The notes: generated from the letters alone by a model not told the origin. A stretch of 64,000 bases of DNA from Campylobacter concisus (GCF_002092855.1 NZ_LVLC01000001.1:248001-312000), one strand, 5' to 3'; positions 23,558 to 32,903 are shown, counted from the first letter of the stretch. Translations and numbers: made by a program.

Positions 23558-25327
23558 ATGAATATCACATCATTAAAATATAACTTTATAAATTTAAAAG
23601 ATTTAAAAAATCCTACAGATATGCTCCATGCCTTTAAGGATAAACAAGGTTTAGAGATAAATAACGAACAAATTTCAAATTTAAAAGAAAGTATCAAAGT
23701 AAGCAAAGTTATAAATATCACTGATGCTGAGATAAAAGAGCAAAATAGACACAAAATCCTACAAAAAGTAGAAGAAATTTTAAACAACTACTCAAAAAAT
23801 CTCATCTACAGCAACAATAAAATTCACTCCGATGAACTTTCTAGAGGCTATCATTTTAGTGAAAATGCCTACTTTAAAAATATAAAAGCTTCAGATAGTA
23901 GCAGCATGCTATCTACACTAAAAAGTGGATACTTAGAAAATACAAAATTTAAAAATTTAAACGATTACGCTTATTCAAACACTCTAAAAACAAAATATGG
24001 AGAAGTAGAAGTATTTTTAGATATTTACGGCGATAACGATAAACTTGGCACTACAAAATTAGAAAATAATAGCTATCTTTTTAGCTTTGATAGCAACAAT
24101 GACGGCGTGCTAGATCAAAAAGATATACTCTTTGATAAGCTAAAAGTAAAGGGTTACGACAAAGATGGAAATGAAAAAATAGCAAATTTAAGCGATGTGA
24201 TGCCAAGGGTTGACCTTAGGCAGTTTATCAGCACAAATGTCATAAATCACAACCAAATAAAAAGAGAAGAGCTAAATCGTAAAGCAACGATCACAAATAA
24301 TCCCGATCTTTACGTGGATACAAAAGATATTGATTATAGGCACTCTTACTACGCCTCAGATCCAAATACTTTGTTCGCTGCAGAAAACAGATATGAAAAG
24401 ATAGAGAAAAATGATATAAATAATTTCTTTAAAAAATATGCCCAAAAAGATGGCTGGGTCGACCTAAGACACAATAATATCTTTGGCAAAGATAGCTCTT
24501 TTAAAAATTTTGCCTATCTTAAAGTGGGTTTTGATGATACTGCAAGGCTAAGCGAGTTTAATCCGATCATTGAGCCAGACAAAGATTATAAAAAAGATGA
24601 AAATTTCTCATATACAAAATTTCAAAAAGATAGTTTTATGAAATTTTACAAAGATTATAACGCTGAGTTTGACGCATACAACAAGATGATAGAAAATCTT
24701 GGCGATAGTTTAAAGAAATTTGATGAAAATGCGGACGCTTATATATCAAAGTTTGAGAAGACAAAATCAGCCAAAATGATCTTGATGGAAAATGAATTTA
24801 AACAAGCAACTGGACTTGAGTTTAGTATCTCAAATTTAAAAAAGGTAAAAAAGGCTTTTATAACAAATGAAGCCACAGCTGCCGCATCTTTGCAAGATAG
24901 CGATAGCGTCATAGCTATGAAGCTAAACAAAGATGGCACCATAAGGCTAAAATTTGATAGTGGAAGAGAAATAGACGTAAAAGAGCTTTATAACGATACT
25001 GGCAAGCTAAATACATCAAGTGAGCTAAAAACTAGCACAAATTTAGAGGCAAAAGAGATGAATAATGTGCAGCTAAATAGCTTGGATTTTAAAGATATTG
25101 GCTTCATGCAAGGTGATAAAATCGTAAGTCTAAAAGATGCTGGAGCGATCGCTATTGCCAATCTATCTAATAAATTTGAGAGTAAATTTTTAATCAGTCT
25201 AAATAATGGCAAAAGCATATCTACAAGAGAAATTTATAATATCAGCTATCTTGAAAATGATTTAAAGAGCAAAGAAAAGATAGATGAGAGAGATAAATTT
25301 TATAAAAAGGTTGATATTAAGGCATAA
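23558..25327 (+). CDS. Large soluble protein of unknown function with an EF-hand-like site
   Basis: A 589-residue protein I cannot assign. It has no signal peptide or membrane span and is rich in Lys, Asp and Asn. One calcium-binding-like loop, DSNNDGVLDQKD, lies at residues 178-189. A helical region with coiled-coil character spans about 340-420, followed by NEATAAASLQDSDSVIAMKLNKDGTIRLKF. Ribosome-binding AAAAAGGA precedes the ATG. It is a single gene with about 100 bp on both sides. Its N-terminus, MNITSLKYNFINLKDL, is unlike a secretion signal, but flagellar or type I export is not excluded. It is surely coding, given its length and codon use. Confidence 0.8.
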   Translation: MNITSLKYNFINLKDLKNPTDMLHAFKDKQGLEINNEQISNLKESIKVSKVINITDAEIKEQNRHKILQKVEEILNNYSKNLIYSNNKIHSDELSRGYHFSENAYFKNIKASDSSSMLSTLKSGYLENTKFKNLNDYAYSNTLKTKYGEVEVFLDIYGDNDKLGTTKLENNSYLFSFDSNNDGVLDQKDILFDKLKVKGYDKDGNEKIANLSDVMPRVDLRQFISTNVINHNQIKREELNRKATITNNPDLYVDTKDIDYRHSYYASDPNTLFAAENRYEKIEKNDINNFFKKYAQKDGWVDLRHNNIFGKDSSFKNFAYLKVGFDDTARLSEFNPIIEPDKDYKKDENFSYTKFQKDSFMKFYKDYNAEFDAYNKMIENLGDSLKKFDENADAYISKFEKTKSAKMILMENEFKQATGLEFSISNLKKVKKAFITNEATAAASLQDSDSVIAMKLNKDGTIRLKFDSGREIDVKELYNDTGKLNTSSELKTSTNLEAKEMNNVQLNSLDFKDIGFMQGDKIVSLKDAGAIAIANLSNKFESKFLISLNNGKSISTREIYNISYLENDLKSKEKIDERDKFYKKVDIKA

Positions 25328-25424
25328 ATTTTGAGAGCAAATTTTAAAAAAGGTTTATTGTAATTTAATCTTATGGGTCCTATAATCAATTTTCCGTAAA
25401 AATTTAGATTTAAAAGAGAATGCT

Positions 25425-26330
25425 ATGAACTTCACTCCACTTTTTGCAATTTTTTTCATAATCGCAACTGGTTTTTTTGCTAAAAAAGTCGGCATTGTTG
25501 AGCAAAAGCACTCGATCCCTTTTGTGGATTTTGTCCTTTGTTTTGCAATGCCTGCGCTAATCTTTGACAAAATTTATCACGTAAATGTCGATGTTTCGCT
25601 TATAAATACAATTTTAATTGGCTTTGGCTCAACAGCTATCAGTGCTGTCATGGCATTGGTGCTTGGTAAGATCTTTAAATTTACTAAAGTAACAACTGTT
25701 AGTATGGTCATGTTAAGCCTTTTTGGTAATACCCTATTTGTCGGTATGCCTGTCATTCAAGGCTTCTTTGGTGATGCGATGGTAAATGAAGTCATCTTTT
25801 ACGATCAAATAGCCACTGGTATCCCACTTTCGATCCTTGGGCCACTTATCCTCTCTTTTGCTGCACCAGAGAAGGTTTCACTATTTCAAAATACGATGAA
25901 AATTTTAAAATTTCCGCCATTTATCGCGCTTATTATGGCTCTTATCTTAAAAGAAGTCCCTTTGCCTGAGTTTATCTTTGCTCCACTTAGGATGTTTGAA
26001 GGCAGCGTCACTCCAGTAGCACTTTTTGCTATCGGTGTTGGATTAAATTTTAATAGCATCACAAGCACATATAAGGGCGTTAGCGTCGTGCTTTTATGTA
26101 AGATGATCTTGCCAGCGATCGTATTTTTCATCATATTAAAAGTCTCAGGTATCCAGATGAGCAAAACTTGGGTCGTTGGTCTCTTTCAATGTGCGATGCC
26201 AACATCAGCCCTTGCAAGTGCAATGGTCATAAAAGCTGGGCTTGATAGCTCGCTAGCCATCTCATCAGTGGCCATAGGCGTGCTGTTTTCATTTATCACG
26301 CTTCCAGTTATCTATTTTGTATTTGCATAA
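25425..26330 (+). CDS. AEC-family (auxin efflux carrier-like) transporter
   Basis: A 301-residue inner-membrane protein with about ten hydrophobic spans in two five-span repeats. Family features are LFAIFFIIATGFFAKKVGIV at the start, the NTLFVGMPVIQGFFG loop and the matching second-half motif QCAMPTSALASAMVIKAG. Bacterial members carry small carboxylates such as malate and malonate; the substrate cannot be told here. The gene is single, with the gene for the Met/Lys repeat protein 62 bp downstream. Confidence 0.88.
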   Translation: MNFTPLFAIFFIIATGFFAKKVGIVEQKHSIPFVDFVLCFAMPALIFDKIYHVNVDVSLINTILIGFGSTAISAVMALVLGKIFKFTKVTTVSMVMLSLFGNTLFVGMPVIQGFFGDAMVNEVIFYDQIATGIPLSILGPLILSFAAPEKVSLFQNTMKILKFPPFIALIMALILKEVPLPEFIFAPLRMFEGSVTPVALFAIGVGLNFNSITSTYKGVSVVLLCKMILPAIVFFIILKVSGIQMSKTWVVGLFQCAMPTSALASAMVIKAGLDSSLAISSVAIGVLFSFITLPVIYFVFA

Positions 26331-26392
26331 ATTCACGCTCACTTCACACTAAGGAGATAGTATTTCATCATATTTCATTTAAAGGAGACGTT

Positions 26393-26644
26393 ATGAAGAA
26401 ATTACTACTAGTTGCACTTGGTGCTATGTTTATGCTTGGTGGTCTTGCAAATGCTACTGAAATGATGAAAAAAGATGACATGGGCAAAGACGAGATGATG
26501 AAGAAAGAGCAGATGATGAAAGATGACATGGGCAAAAAACCCATGATAAAAAAAGATGAAATGAAAAAAGATGACATGGGCATGAAAGACGAAATGAAAA
26601 AAGATGACATGGGCATGAAAGACGAAATGAAAAAAGGCATGTAA
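26393..26644 (+). CDS. Secreted Met/Lys/Asp repeat protein (MXKDX-type)
   Basis: An 83-residue protein with a clear signal peptide (MKKLLLVALGAMFMLGGLANA, residues 1-21) and a mature part made almost wholly of Met, Lys, Asp, Glu and Gly in repeats such as KKDDMGMKDEM. About a quarter of the mature residues are Met. Proteins of this pentapeptide-MXKDX kind are found in periplasms; methionine-rich repeats often bind Cu(I) or Ag(I), so a metal-handling role is possible but inferred. A strong ribosome-binding site AAAGGAGA precedes it. It lies nine bases before the response-regulator gene, suggesting one regulon. Confidence 0.85.
   Translation: MKKLLLVALGAMFMLGGLANATEMMKKDDMGKDEMMKKEQMMKDDMGKKPMIKKDEMKKDDMGMKDEMKKDDMGMKDEMKKGM
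26558..26636. repeat. 33-bp tandem repeat in the MXKDX gene
   Basis: A 33-bp unit occurs at 26558-26590 and again identically at 26591-26623, with a partial third copy at 26624-26636. Because the unit is a multiple of three, changes in copy number would lengthen or shorten the protein by eleven residues without a frameshift. Confidence 0.9.
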
Positions 26645-26653
26645 AGGTGCTTA

Positions 26654-27316
26654 ATGGTTAGAATTTTGCTCGTTGAAGATGATGAAATTTTACTTGATCT
26701 CATCAGTGAGTATCTAGTTGAAAATGGCTATGAGGTCACTACTTCAGATAATGCCAAAGAAGCGCTTGATCTCGCCTACGAGCAAAATTTCGACCTGCTT
26801 ATACTTGACGTCAAACTCCCACAAGGAGATGGCTTTTCACTTCTTTCTTCCTTAAGAGAGCTAGGTGTTAGCGCACCTAGCATCTTTACCACCTCGCTAA
26901 ATACCATAGACGATCTTGAAAAAGGCTACAAAAGTGGCTGCGACGACTATCTAAAAAAGCCATTTGAGCTAAAAGAACTACTCATACGTATACAAGCACT
27001 TCTAAAGAGAAATTTCTCACATCACAGTGGAGATGCGATCAAAATTTCAAGCGAATTTAGCTTTCATCCACAGAGCAAAACACTAAGCAAAGATGGTAAA
27101 AATGTAAATATCTCGAGTAAAGAGAGCGACCTACTCGCGCTATTTTTGCAAAACAAAGGCAAAATTTTAACCAAAGATGAAATTTTTAATAAAATTTGGA
27201 AATTTGACGAGGAGCCAAGCGAGCTTAGCCTTCGTGTCTATATCAAAAATTTACGTCAAATTTTAGGCAAAGACGCCATATTAAACAGGCGTGGGGACGG
27301 CTATGTATATGTCTGA
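26654..27316 (+). CDS. OmpR-family response regulator
   Basis: A 220-residue DNA-binding regulator. The receiver domain (1-115) has acidic Asp9/Asp10, phospho-acceptor Asp52 (LILDVKLP) and Lys102 in YLKKPF; the winged-helix domain (about 125-220) includes SLRVYIKNLRQILG. It overlaps the histidine kinase gene by 14 bp and follows the Met/Lys repeat gene by nine bases. Similar gene sets in epsilonproteobacteria sense copper or envelope stress; the signal here is unknown. Confidence 0.93.
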   Translation: MVRILLVEDDEILLDLISEYLVENGYEVTTSDNAKEALDLAYEQNFDLLILDVKLPQGDGFSLLSSLRELGVSAPSIFTTSLNTIDDLEKGYKSGCDDYLKKPFELKELLIRIQALLKRNFSHHSGDAIKISSEFSFHPQSKTLSKDGKNVNISSKESDLLALFLQNKGKILTKDEIFNKIWKFDEEPSELSLRVYIKNLRQILGKDAILNRRGDGYVYV

Positions 27317-28478
27317 AAAGACACAAATTTTATTTAAAATTTTATCCCTTTATCTTGTTAGCACTGTGCTATTTTTAGGATATTTTTTCATACATGACTA
27401 TAAAAACAAAAAAGAAACGCTCATTTTAAACGAGGTGAAGTCTTTAAAAGAGATAAAAATGGGCATTTACATGAAAGCTAGAATGAATGGACTTGATTCA
27501 ATCTCAAGTCTAACAAAAGAAAAAGGCGTGCATGCTTGCATCGTGCTAAAAAATGGTGAGAAAATTTATAAAGACTTTGACTGTCAAAAGATAGACAAAA
27601 GCAAAAATGTAAATTTGATCGGCGGCAAGGTCGCGATATTTGAAAAGATCCAGTACATGGAGGACAACACCACAGACGAACTCTCACACGCAGATATTTT
27701 TCTAGTTGGCAAAGATATCAACGGCGAAATTTTATCCTTGCAAATTTCGACCACACTAAAGGCACTCTTTTTCTTTTTTGCCCTGCTCTTTATTGCCTTT
27801 TACCTAGCAAAACTAAGCCTAAGACCGCTTTATGAAAAGATAGATACGCTAAACCGCTTTATAAAAGACTCAACACACGAGATAAACACGCCTCTAAGCG
27901 TCATTTCTATGAGTATTGAGACAGCTGATCTTGAAAATTTAAACGAGAGAAATTTAAAGCGTTTTAACAATATCAGCCTTGCCGCAAAGAGCCTAAATAA
28001 CATTTATGACGCGCTCGTTCACCTAAGCTTCAACCTAGATAAGCCTGGCAAAAAAGAGCTCATAGACCTAAATTTACTAACCACACAAAGACTGAACTAT
28101 TTCTCGCCATTTTTTGCCAAACGTGGGCTTGAGATAGATACTAGCCTAAAGCCAAGCTTTATAAATGCAGATCTTGGGGATGTGAGTAAAATTTTAGACA
28201 ACCTTCTTAGCAACGCCTCCAAATATGCAGCGCCAAATTCAAAAGTACGCATCGCTTTAGAGCCAAATTTCTTTAGCATAAGCAATATTGGGCACGGTAT
28301 CAGCAAAGAGCAACAACTACAAATTTTTGATCGCTACACGAGATTTAACGACGATCAAGGCGGCTTTGGCATAGGGCTAAATTTAGTTAAAGAGTGCTGC
28401 AAGAAAAATGATATCGTCGTAAAATGCCAAAGCAAACTTGATGGCGAGACTACGTTTTCTCTCTCTTGGCAGAGTTAA
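27303..28478 (+). CDS. Sensor histidine kinase
   Basis: An inner-membrane kinase of about 391 residues, partner of the preceding regulator. Two spans (about 8-30 and 150-172) bracket a periplasmic sensor of about 120 residues. The cytoplasmic part has an H-box with DSTHEINTPLSV, an N-box DNLLSNASKYA and a G-box GFGIGLNLVKECC. No HAMP domain is obvious between the second span and the H-box, so signalling is by a short linker. Starts at 27303 or 27309 are both possible; GGGGA upstream suits 27303. The periplasmic domain has two Cys (in HACIVLK and DFDCQK). Confidence 0.9.
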   Translation: MYMSEKTQILFKILSLYLVSTVLFLGYFFIHDYKNKKETLILNEVKSLKEIKMGIYMKARMNGLDSISSLTKEKGVHACIVLKNGEKIYKDFDCQKIDKSKNVNLIGGKVAIFEKIQYMEDNTTDELSHADIFLVGKDINGEILSLQISTTLKALFFFFALLFIAFYLAKLSLRPLYEKIDTLNRFIKDSTHEINTPLSVISMSIETADLENLNERNLKRFNNISLAAKSLNNIYDALVHLSFNLDKPGKKELIDLNLLTTQRLNYFSPFFAKRGLEIDTSLKPSFINADLGDVSKILDNLLSNASKYAAPNSKVRIALEPNFFSISNIGHGISKEQQLQIFDRYTRFNDDQGGFGIGLNLVKECCKKNDIVVKCQSKLDGETTFSLSWQS

Positions 28479-28567
28479 ATTTTAAAATAATCCTACTTTA
28501 AATAATAAAATTTATTAAAAAAGATAATTTATGTCCAAAATTTATTTTTGATAAATTTTATTAATAT

Positions 28568-28573
28568 TATAAT
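28568..28573 (+). promoter_or_regulatory. Sigma-70 -10 box of the aldehyde dehydrogenase gene
   Basis: TATAAT in an AT-rich, T-periodic upstream region, 33 bp before the ATG; AAGGAGAAA is the ribosome-binding site. Confidence 0.65.
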
Positions 28574-28605
28574 CCTTTTACAAAATCTTAATCAAGGAGA
28601 AAAGT

Positions 28606-30081
28606 ATGAAACTACTAGAAAAATATGGGCTTTTCATAAATGGTGAGTGGCGTGACGCAAAAGACGGCGCTACACTTGATGCAAAAAATCCAGCAAACGG
28701 CGAGCACCTTGCAAAGATTGCAGATGCGACTGAAGAAGATGTAAATGACGCAGTTCGTGCTGCACGTGAGGCTTTTAAGAAATTTAAACACACCACAGTT
28801 AGTGAGCGTGCAAAGCTTTTAAATAAGATCGCTGACATCATTGATGAAAACAAAGAGCACTTGGCAAAAGTTGAGAGCATGGATAACGGCAAGCCGATCC
28901 GCGAGACGCTAAATGTTGATATCCCTTTTGCAGCAGAGCATTTTAGATACTTTGCTGGCGTTATCATGGGCGAAGAAGGCAGCGCAAACGTGCTTGATGA
29001 GAAGCAACTCTCTATCGTTTTACGCGAGCCAATAGGCGTCGTGGGTCAGATAGTGCCTTGGAATTTTCCATTTTTGATGGCAGCTTGGAAGCTAGCTCCA
29101 GTGATCGCAGCAGGCGATGCGAGTGTATTTAAGCCATCAAGCGAGACAAGCCTAAGCGTGCTTGAGCTATTTAGGCTGATAGATAAAATTTTGCCAAAAG
29201 GTTTAATAAACATCATAACCGGCAAAGGCAGCAAGAGCGGCGAGTGGATCAAAAACCATCCAGGCCTTGACAAGCTAGCATTTACTGGCTCAACCGAGAT
29301 CGGCCGAGATATCGCCATAGCTGCGGCTCGTCGTATCATCCCAGCCACACTTGAGCTTGGCGGAAAGAGCGCAAATATCTTCTTTAGCGACGCAAATTTA
29401 GACAAAGCGCTTGATGGCCTTCAGCTTGGAATTTTGTTTAACCAAGGTCAAGTTTGCTGCGCAGGTTCAAGAATTTTCGTAGAAGAGAGCTTTTATGACA
29501 AATTTATAGAGGCTGCGGTTAAGAAATTTAGTACCATAAAAGTTGGCGATCCGCTCGATCCTAGCACTCAAATGGGCTCACAAATCAATAAAAAACAAGC
29601 TGAGCAAATTCTAAACTACGTCGAGATCGGCAAAAAAGAAGGTGCAAAAGTGGCAGTCGGTGGCAAAGCCTACACAGCAAATGGTTGCGACAAGGGCGCA
29701 TTTGTCGAGCCAACGTTGCTAGTTGATGTGACAAATGATATGAGAGTGGCGCAAGAAGAAATTTTTGGCCCGGTTGGCGTTGTCATTAAATTTAAAGATG
29801 AAGCCGAGCTTATCAAAATGGTAAATGACAGCGAATACGGCCTAGGTGGCGGAATTTTCACGCAAGACATCACAAAAGCACTTCGCGTTGCAAGGTCTAT
29901 GGAGACTGGCAGAGTCTGGATCAACACCTATAATCAAATCCCAGCAGGCAGCCCATTTGGTGGCTATAAAAACTCAGGTATCGGCCGAGAAACTCACAAG
30001 ATCATCCTTGAGCACTACACTCAAATGAAAAACATCATGATTGACCTAACCGGCAAGGTTAGCGGCTTTTACGCACAATGA
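28606..30081 (+). CDS. NAD(P)-dependent aldehyde dehydrogenase
   Basis: A 491-residue member of the ALDH superfamily, oxidising aldehydes to carboxylic acids in the cytoplasm. Motifs visible: IVPWNFPF (cofactor-site loop), FTGSTEIG, the general-base Glu in TLELGGKSANI, and the nucleophile Cys284 in NQGQVCCAGSR, plus EEIFGPV and PFGGYKNSGIGRE near the C-terminus. Full length for the family. It is a single gene with its own promoter and terminator. Substrate is unknown; acetaldehyde and similar short aldehydes are common for this subgroup. Confidence 0.95.
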   Translation: MKLLEKYGLFINGEWRDAKDGATLDAKNPANGEHLAKIADATEEDVNDAVRAAREAFKKFKHTTVSERAKLLNKIADIIDENKEHLAKVESMDNGKPIRETLNVDIPFAAEHFRYFAGVIMGEEGSANVLDEKQLSIVLREPIGVVGQIVPWNFPFLMAAWKLAPVIAAGDASVFKPSSETSLSVLELFRLIDKILPKGLINIITGKGSKSGEWIKNHPGLDKLAFTGSTEIGRDIAIAAARRIIPATLELGGKSANIFFSDANLDKALDGLQLGILFNQGQVCCAGSRIFVEESFYDKFIEAAVKKFSTIKVGDPLDPSTQMGSQINKKQAEQILNYVEIGKKEGAKVAVGGKAYTANGCDKGAFVEPTLLVDVTNDMRVAQEEIFGPVGVVIKFKDEAELIKMVNDSEYGLGGGIFTQDITKALRVARSMETGRVWINTYNQIPAGSPFGGYKNSGIGRETHKIILEHYTQMKNIMIDLTGKVSGFYAQ

Positions 30082-30086
30082 TTTTA

Positions 30087-30110
30087 GGGAGCTTAGGCTC
30101 CCTTCTGCTT
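30087..30110 (+). terminator. Terminator of aldehyde dehydrogenase gene
   Basis: GGGAGC-ttag-GCTCCC hairpin (30087-30102) followed by a T-rich tail, starting six bases after the stop. Confidence 0.8.
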
Positions 30111-30259
30111 TAAATTCCTTAAATTTTAAATATCTTTTACTAGGTTTTAACTTTATATATCGCTAGCATTACGCCAATATAGTACAGCTATACAAAAGTG
30201 TTTTCTTAACACTACATTTTTAAGCTTAATAGACTAAAATTTGACATAAAGGAGAAAAA

Positions 30260-30961
30260 TTGAGCGAGCAAATTTATATCATAGGCGATGTGCACGGCTG
30301 TTTTAACACACTTTTAGAGCTTATCAAGCAGTTTCCAGATAAAGAAAAATCACAAATTTGCTTTGTCGGAGATGTGATAGATCGGGGGCTTTTTAGTTGC
30401 GATGTAGTCGAGCTTATCATGCAAAATAACTATAAAATGGTAATGGGAAACCACGAAAGAAGGTTACTAAGCAATAAATATGAATTTTTAAACAACCAAG
30501 CACCATTTGACACGAGTTGGTTTTTCAACAATGGTGGCGTGGCGACATATGGATCATACCTAGCTCAAAGCCTAAATTTTAAACAAAGACACATAGAATT
30601 TTTAGAGAGTAGCCCAGTATATTTAGAGTTTAAAGACCATAAAAACCAAAATGGCGAGCATTTGGTCGTTTCGCACTCGGCTGTTGGTAAATTTTGGGGC
30701 TTAAGAGATGATGATAGTTCAAGAGATGAGTTTAGAAGGCATGTACTATCAGGCAGAGGCGATACGATGCAAGTAGAAGGCATATTTAATGTCTATGGCC
30801 ACACGCCAGTGCGTGAGGCTAAGCTCTATACAAATAGCGCCAATATCGATACAGGATGTGTTTTCAACGAAGAAGGATATGATAAGCTAAGTGCCTTAGA
30901 ATTTCCATCGATGAAAATTTATACGCAAAAAAATGTTGAAAATTTTAATAAACAAGGATAA
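30260..30961 (+). CDS. Calcineurin-like metallophosphoesterase (PrpA/ApaH-like)
   Basis: A 233-residue phosphatase with the complete metal-binding set GDVHGC (about 8-13), GDVIDRG (37-43), GNHERR and, further on, VVSHSA and YGHTPV. These define PPP-type phosphatases such as bacterial serine/threonine phosphatases and ApaH. It begins with TTG at 30260, preceded by AAAGGAG, as no ATG is available near the GDVHG motif. It is followed after two bases by the next gene, so they form an operon. The substrate, phosphoprotein or dinucleoside polyphosphate, cannot be told from sequence. Confidence 0.9.
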   Translation: MSEQIYIIGDVHGCFNTLLELIKQFPDKEKSQICFVGDVIDRGLFSCDVVELIMQNNYKMVMGNHERRLLSNKYEFLNNQAPFDTSWFFNNGGVATYGSYLAQSLNFKQRHIEFLESSPVYLEFKDHKNQNGEHLVVSHSAVGKFWGLRDDDSSRDEFRRHVLSGRGDTMQVEGIFNVYGHTPVREAKLYTNSANIDTGCVFNEEGYDKLSALEFPSMKIYTQKNVENFNKQG

Positions 30962-30963
30962 AA

Positions 30964-31989
30964 ATGTGGTTTTCTAAAAAGAGCTCTAGCTTTGCAAGCA
31001 GAGTTGATAAATTTTGGAGCGAGTTTGGCAAAAATTTAAACACCATCAAACAAAATTTAGAAGATAAAAATTTTGAAGCTGCAAGCAAAATGACCGAAGA
31101 AGCGCTAAATTTATGTTTAGTTGATCCAACTTTTATGATAGGCCTTATTGATGGAAAGATCGATCTAGTACTCACTCCAGAAGGACTTAAACATAGGCTT
31201 TTGTGGCTTAAATTTATAAAATCGCGCATGCCAAAAGAGTATGAGGCAAAGCTTACTTGCACACTTGGTAAGCCACGTGCACCACGAAACGTCGCCACTA
31301 TACAAATGTATGGCGTAAGCGTTGATGCAAATGAGGTCATGGTCTATGCAAATTTCAACGACAAAAGCGTAGATATGTGCCTATATAACGAGACTCTAAG
31401 TAAGCTTAAAAGCGAAGATGAAAATAAGGCTTATACATTATCGCTCATACTTTGTGACAACGTAGTTGGCGAGATGATCATGATAAATATGCTTGGAGAG
31501 TTTGAGATAATAGACGAGCCAAGAGAAAAAGGCGTGCCACTGATCGACTTTGCCGATCTTATAGATGATAAATTTGGTAAAGAAGCCTCAAATGAGCCGC
31601 TTAAGAATTTTATGGTCTATGAGCTAGAGCCTCGCTCAAATAAGCTACGTGACGACATTTTCACTGGATTTACATCTCTTAGCGAGCTACTAAACGAGTA
31701 CTACGACGGCGCAAGCGATACTTATAACGAAGCTTTTGAGCTTGGCATAAATTTTTGCTTTTTAGCCATATCTCACAGTGGCGACATACAATTTGGCGTT
31801 GATAGCAAAAACAAAATTTCAGATGCGCTAAAAGAGAGTGAAATTTGCGAGATTATAGGTGAAGCAAATGGCGAGATGAGATCTTATATAGATCTTATCT
31901 GCTTTGACAAATATGAGCTAGAGAAAAAGGCTAAAGAATTTAGTAAAGAGCTTGGCGTAAAGATAGAAATTTGCGAGTTTAAACGTTGA
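30964..31989 (+). CDS. Protein of unknown function (341 aa), in operon with phosphatase
   Basis: A cytoplasmic 341-residue protein without a signal peptide or membrane segments. I do not recognise its family. It has a helical N-terminus (WFSKKSSSFASRVDKFWSEF), a central mixed region and an acidic C-terminal half. The start is two bases after the phosphatase stop with ACAAGGA upstream, so the two proteins probably act together; this gene could encode a partner or substrate of the phosphatase. Codon use resembles its neighbours. Confidence 0.75.
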   Translation: MWFSKKSSSFASRVDKFWSEFGKNLNTIKQNLEDKNFEAASKMTEEALNLCLVDPTFMIGLIDGKIDLVLTPEGLKHRLLWLKFIKSRMPKEYEAKLTCTLGKPRAPRNVATIQMYGVSVDANEVMVYANFNDKSVDMCLYNETLSKLKSEDENKAYTLSLILCDNVVGEMIMINMLGEFEIIDEPREKGVPLIDFADLIDDKFGKEASNEPLKNFMVYELEPRSNKLRDDIFTGFTSLSELLNEYYDGASDTYNEAFELGINFCFLAISHSGDIQFGVDSKNKISDALKESEICEIIGEANGEMRSYIDLICFDKYELEKKAKEFSKELGVKIEICEFKR

Positions 31990-32029
31990 TTTTACATAAG
32001 ATTTTACATAAAATAATACAAATCACGCT

Positions 32030-32064
32030 AGCTGGTAAATTTTTATAAAAATAGATTGCCAGCT
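32030..32064. terminator. Hairpin between convergent genes
   Basis: AGCTGG (32030-32035) pairs with CCAGCT (32059-32064); inside, an A/T inverted repeat extends the structure. It lies between the convergent genes ending at 31989 and 32082 and may end both transcripts. Confidence 0.45.
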
Positions 32065-32081
32065 GGTACTAACTATTAAAT

Positions 32082-32903
32082 TTATCTTTTAAATTTTGAG
32101 CTGTTTGAGAGATAAGCACAAAGCTTTAGCCCATATAAAAAGATGATCCACGATATATAGATCCAGACAAAAAAGAAAAGTACGGCTGAAAACGAGCCAT
32201 AAACGCTTAGATAGGTTTTATTATAAAGGACATAATAGACAAAGGCCGACTTGCCAATATACCAAACAAGCGAGGCGACAAATGAGCTAAAAAATGCATT
32301 TTTAAACTTTATCTCGTCATTTACTGAGATGAGATATGTGATGCAAAATATCGCCCAAATGATGAGATATGGGAATATGCTTAAAAAATTTATCGAGTTT
32401 GTGATCACGTTTGAGTTTAGCATCTCTTGAATGAGGCTTGAAAGATAAAAACTACCAGCAAGACCAAGTGGCGCGAGCGTGATAAGCGTCCAATACGAGC
32501 TAAGTGCCGACCAAAATCCTCTAGCCTTACTTGCACGTGTCACTTTTAAAACTACATATTCATAGTCGCTAAAAAACATAGCCGATGTAAATATCATCGC
32601 TACAAAGCCAACTAAGCCTAAATTTCCGCTATTTTGTAAGAAATTTTGCAAGTAGTTTGAGATGATCTCTTGGTTGCTTGGCAAAAGAGCTGAAAATATA
32701 AAATCTTGAATCTTGGCGTAATAATCCTCAAAGCTAGGCAGTTTTGTAAAGATAGAAAACGATATAAGAAGTATAGGTATGATCGATAAAATCGTATGAA
32801 AACTAAGGCTTGCTGCGTAGTGAAAGAGCTCTTTGTCCTTAAGCGTTGGGAGCAAATTTAAAAGCTCCTTTAAATTTTGCTTACTTAAGGACAAACGGCT
32901 CAT
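32082..32903 (-). CDS. YihY/BrkB-family inner-membrane protein
   Basis: A 273-residue protein with about six membrane spans, of the YihY/virulence-factor-BrkB family once wrongly annotated as ribonuclease BN. Family motifs: FHYAASLSFHTILSIIPILL near the N-terminus, a central QNSGNLGLVGFVAMIFTSAMF and YISWIIFLYGLKL at the C-terminus. Its biochemical role is unknown; it may be an envelope transport protein. It follows the plasminogen-binding-like gene by three bases, so they are co-transcribed. Confidence 0.85.
   Translation of the reverse strand: MSRLSLSKQNLKELLNLLPTLKDKELFHYAASLSFHTILSIIPILLISFSIFTKLPSFEDYYAKIQDFIFSALLPSNQEIISNYLQNFLQNSGNLGLVGFVAMIFTSAMFFSDYEYVVLKVTRASKARGFWSALSSYWTLITLAPLGLAGSFYLSSLIQEMLNSNVITNSINFLSIFPYLIIWAIFCITYLISVNDEIKFKNAFFSSFVASLVWYIGKSAFVYYVLYNKTYLSVYGSFSAVLFFFVWIYISWIIFLYGLKLCAYLSNSSKFKR

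Noticed and set aside
28503..28563. 13-bp inverted repeat upstream of the aldehyde dehydrogenase gene
   Set aside because: Arms are almost all A/T with a 35-nt loop, which is expected often in DNA of this composition; not claimed as an operator.
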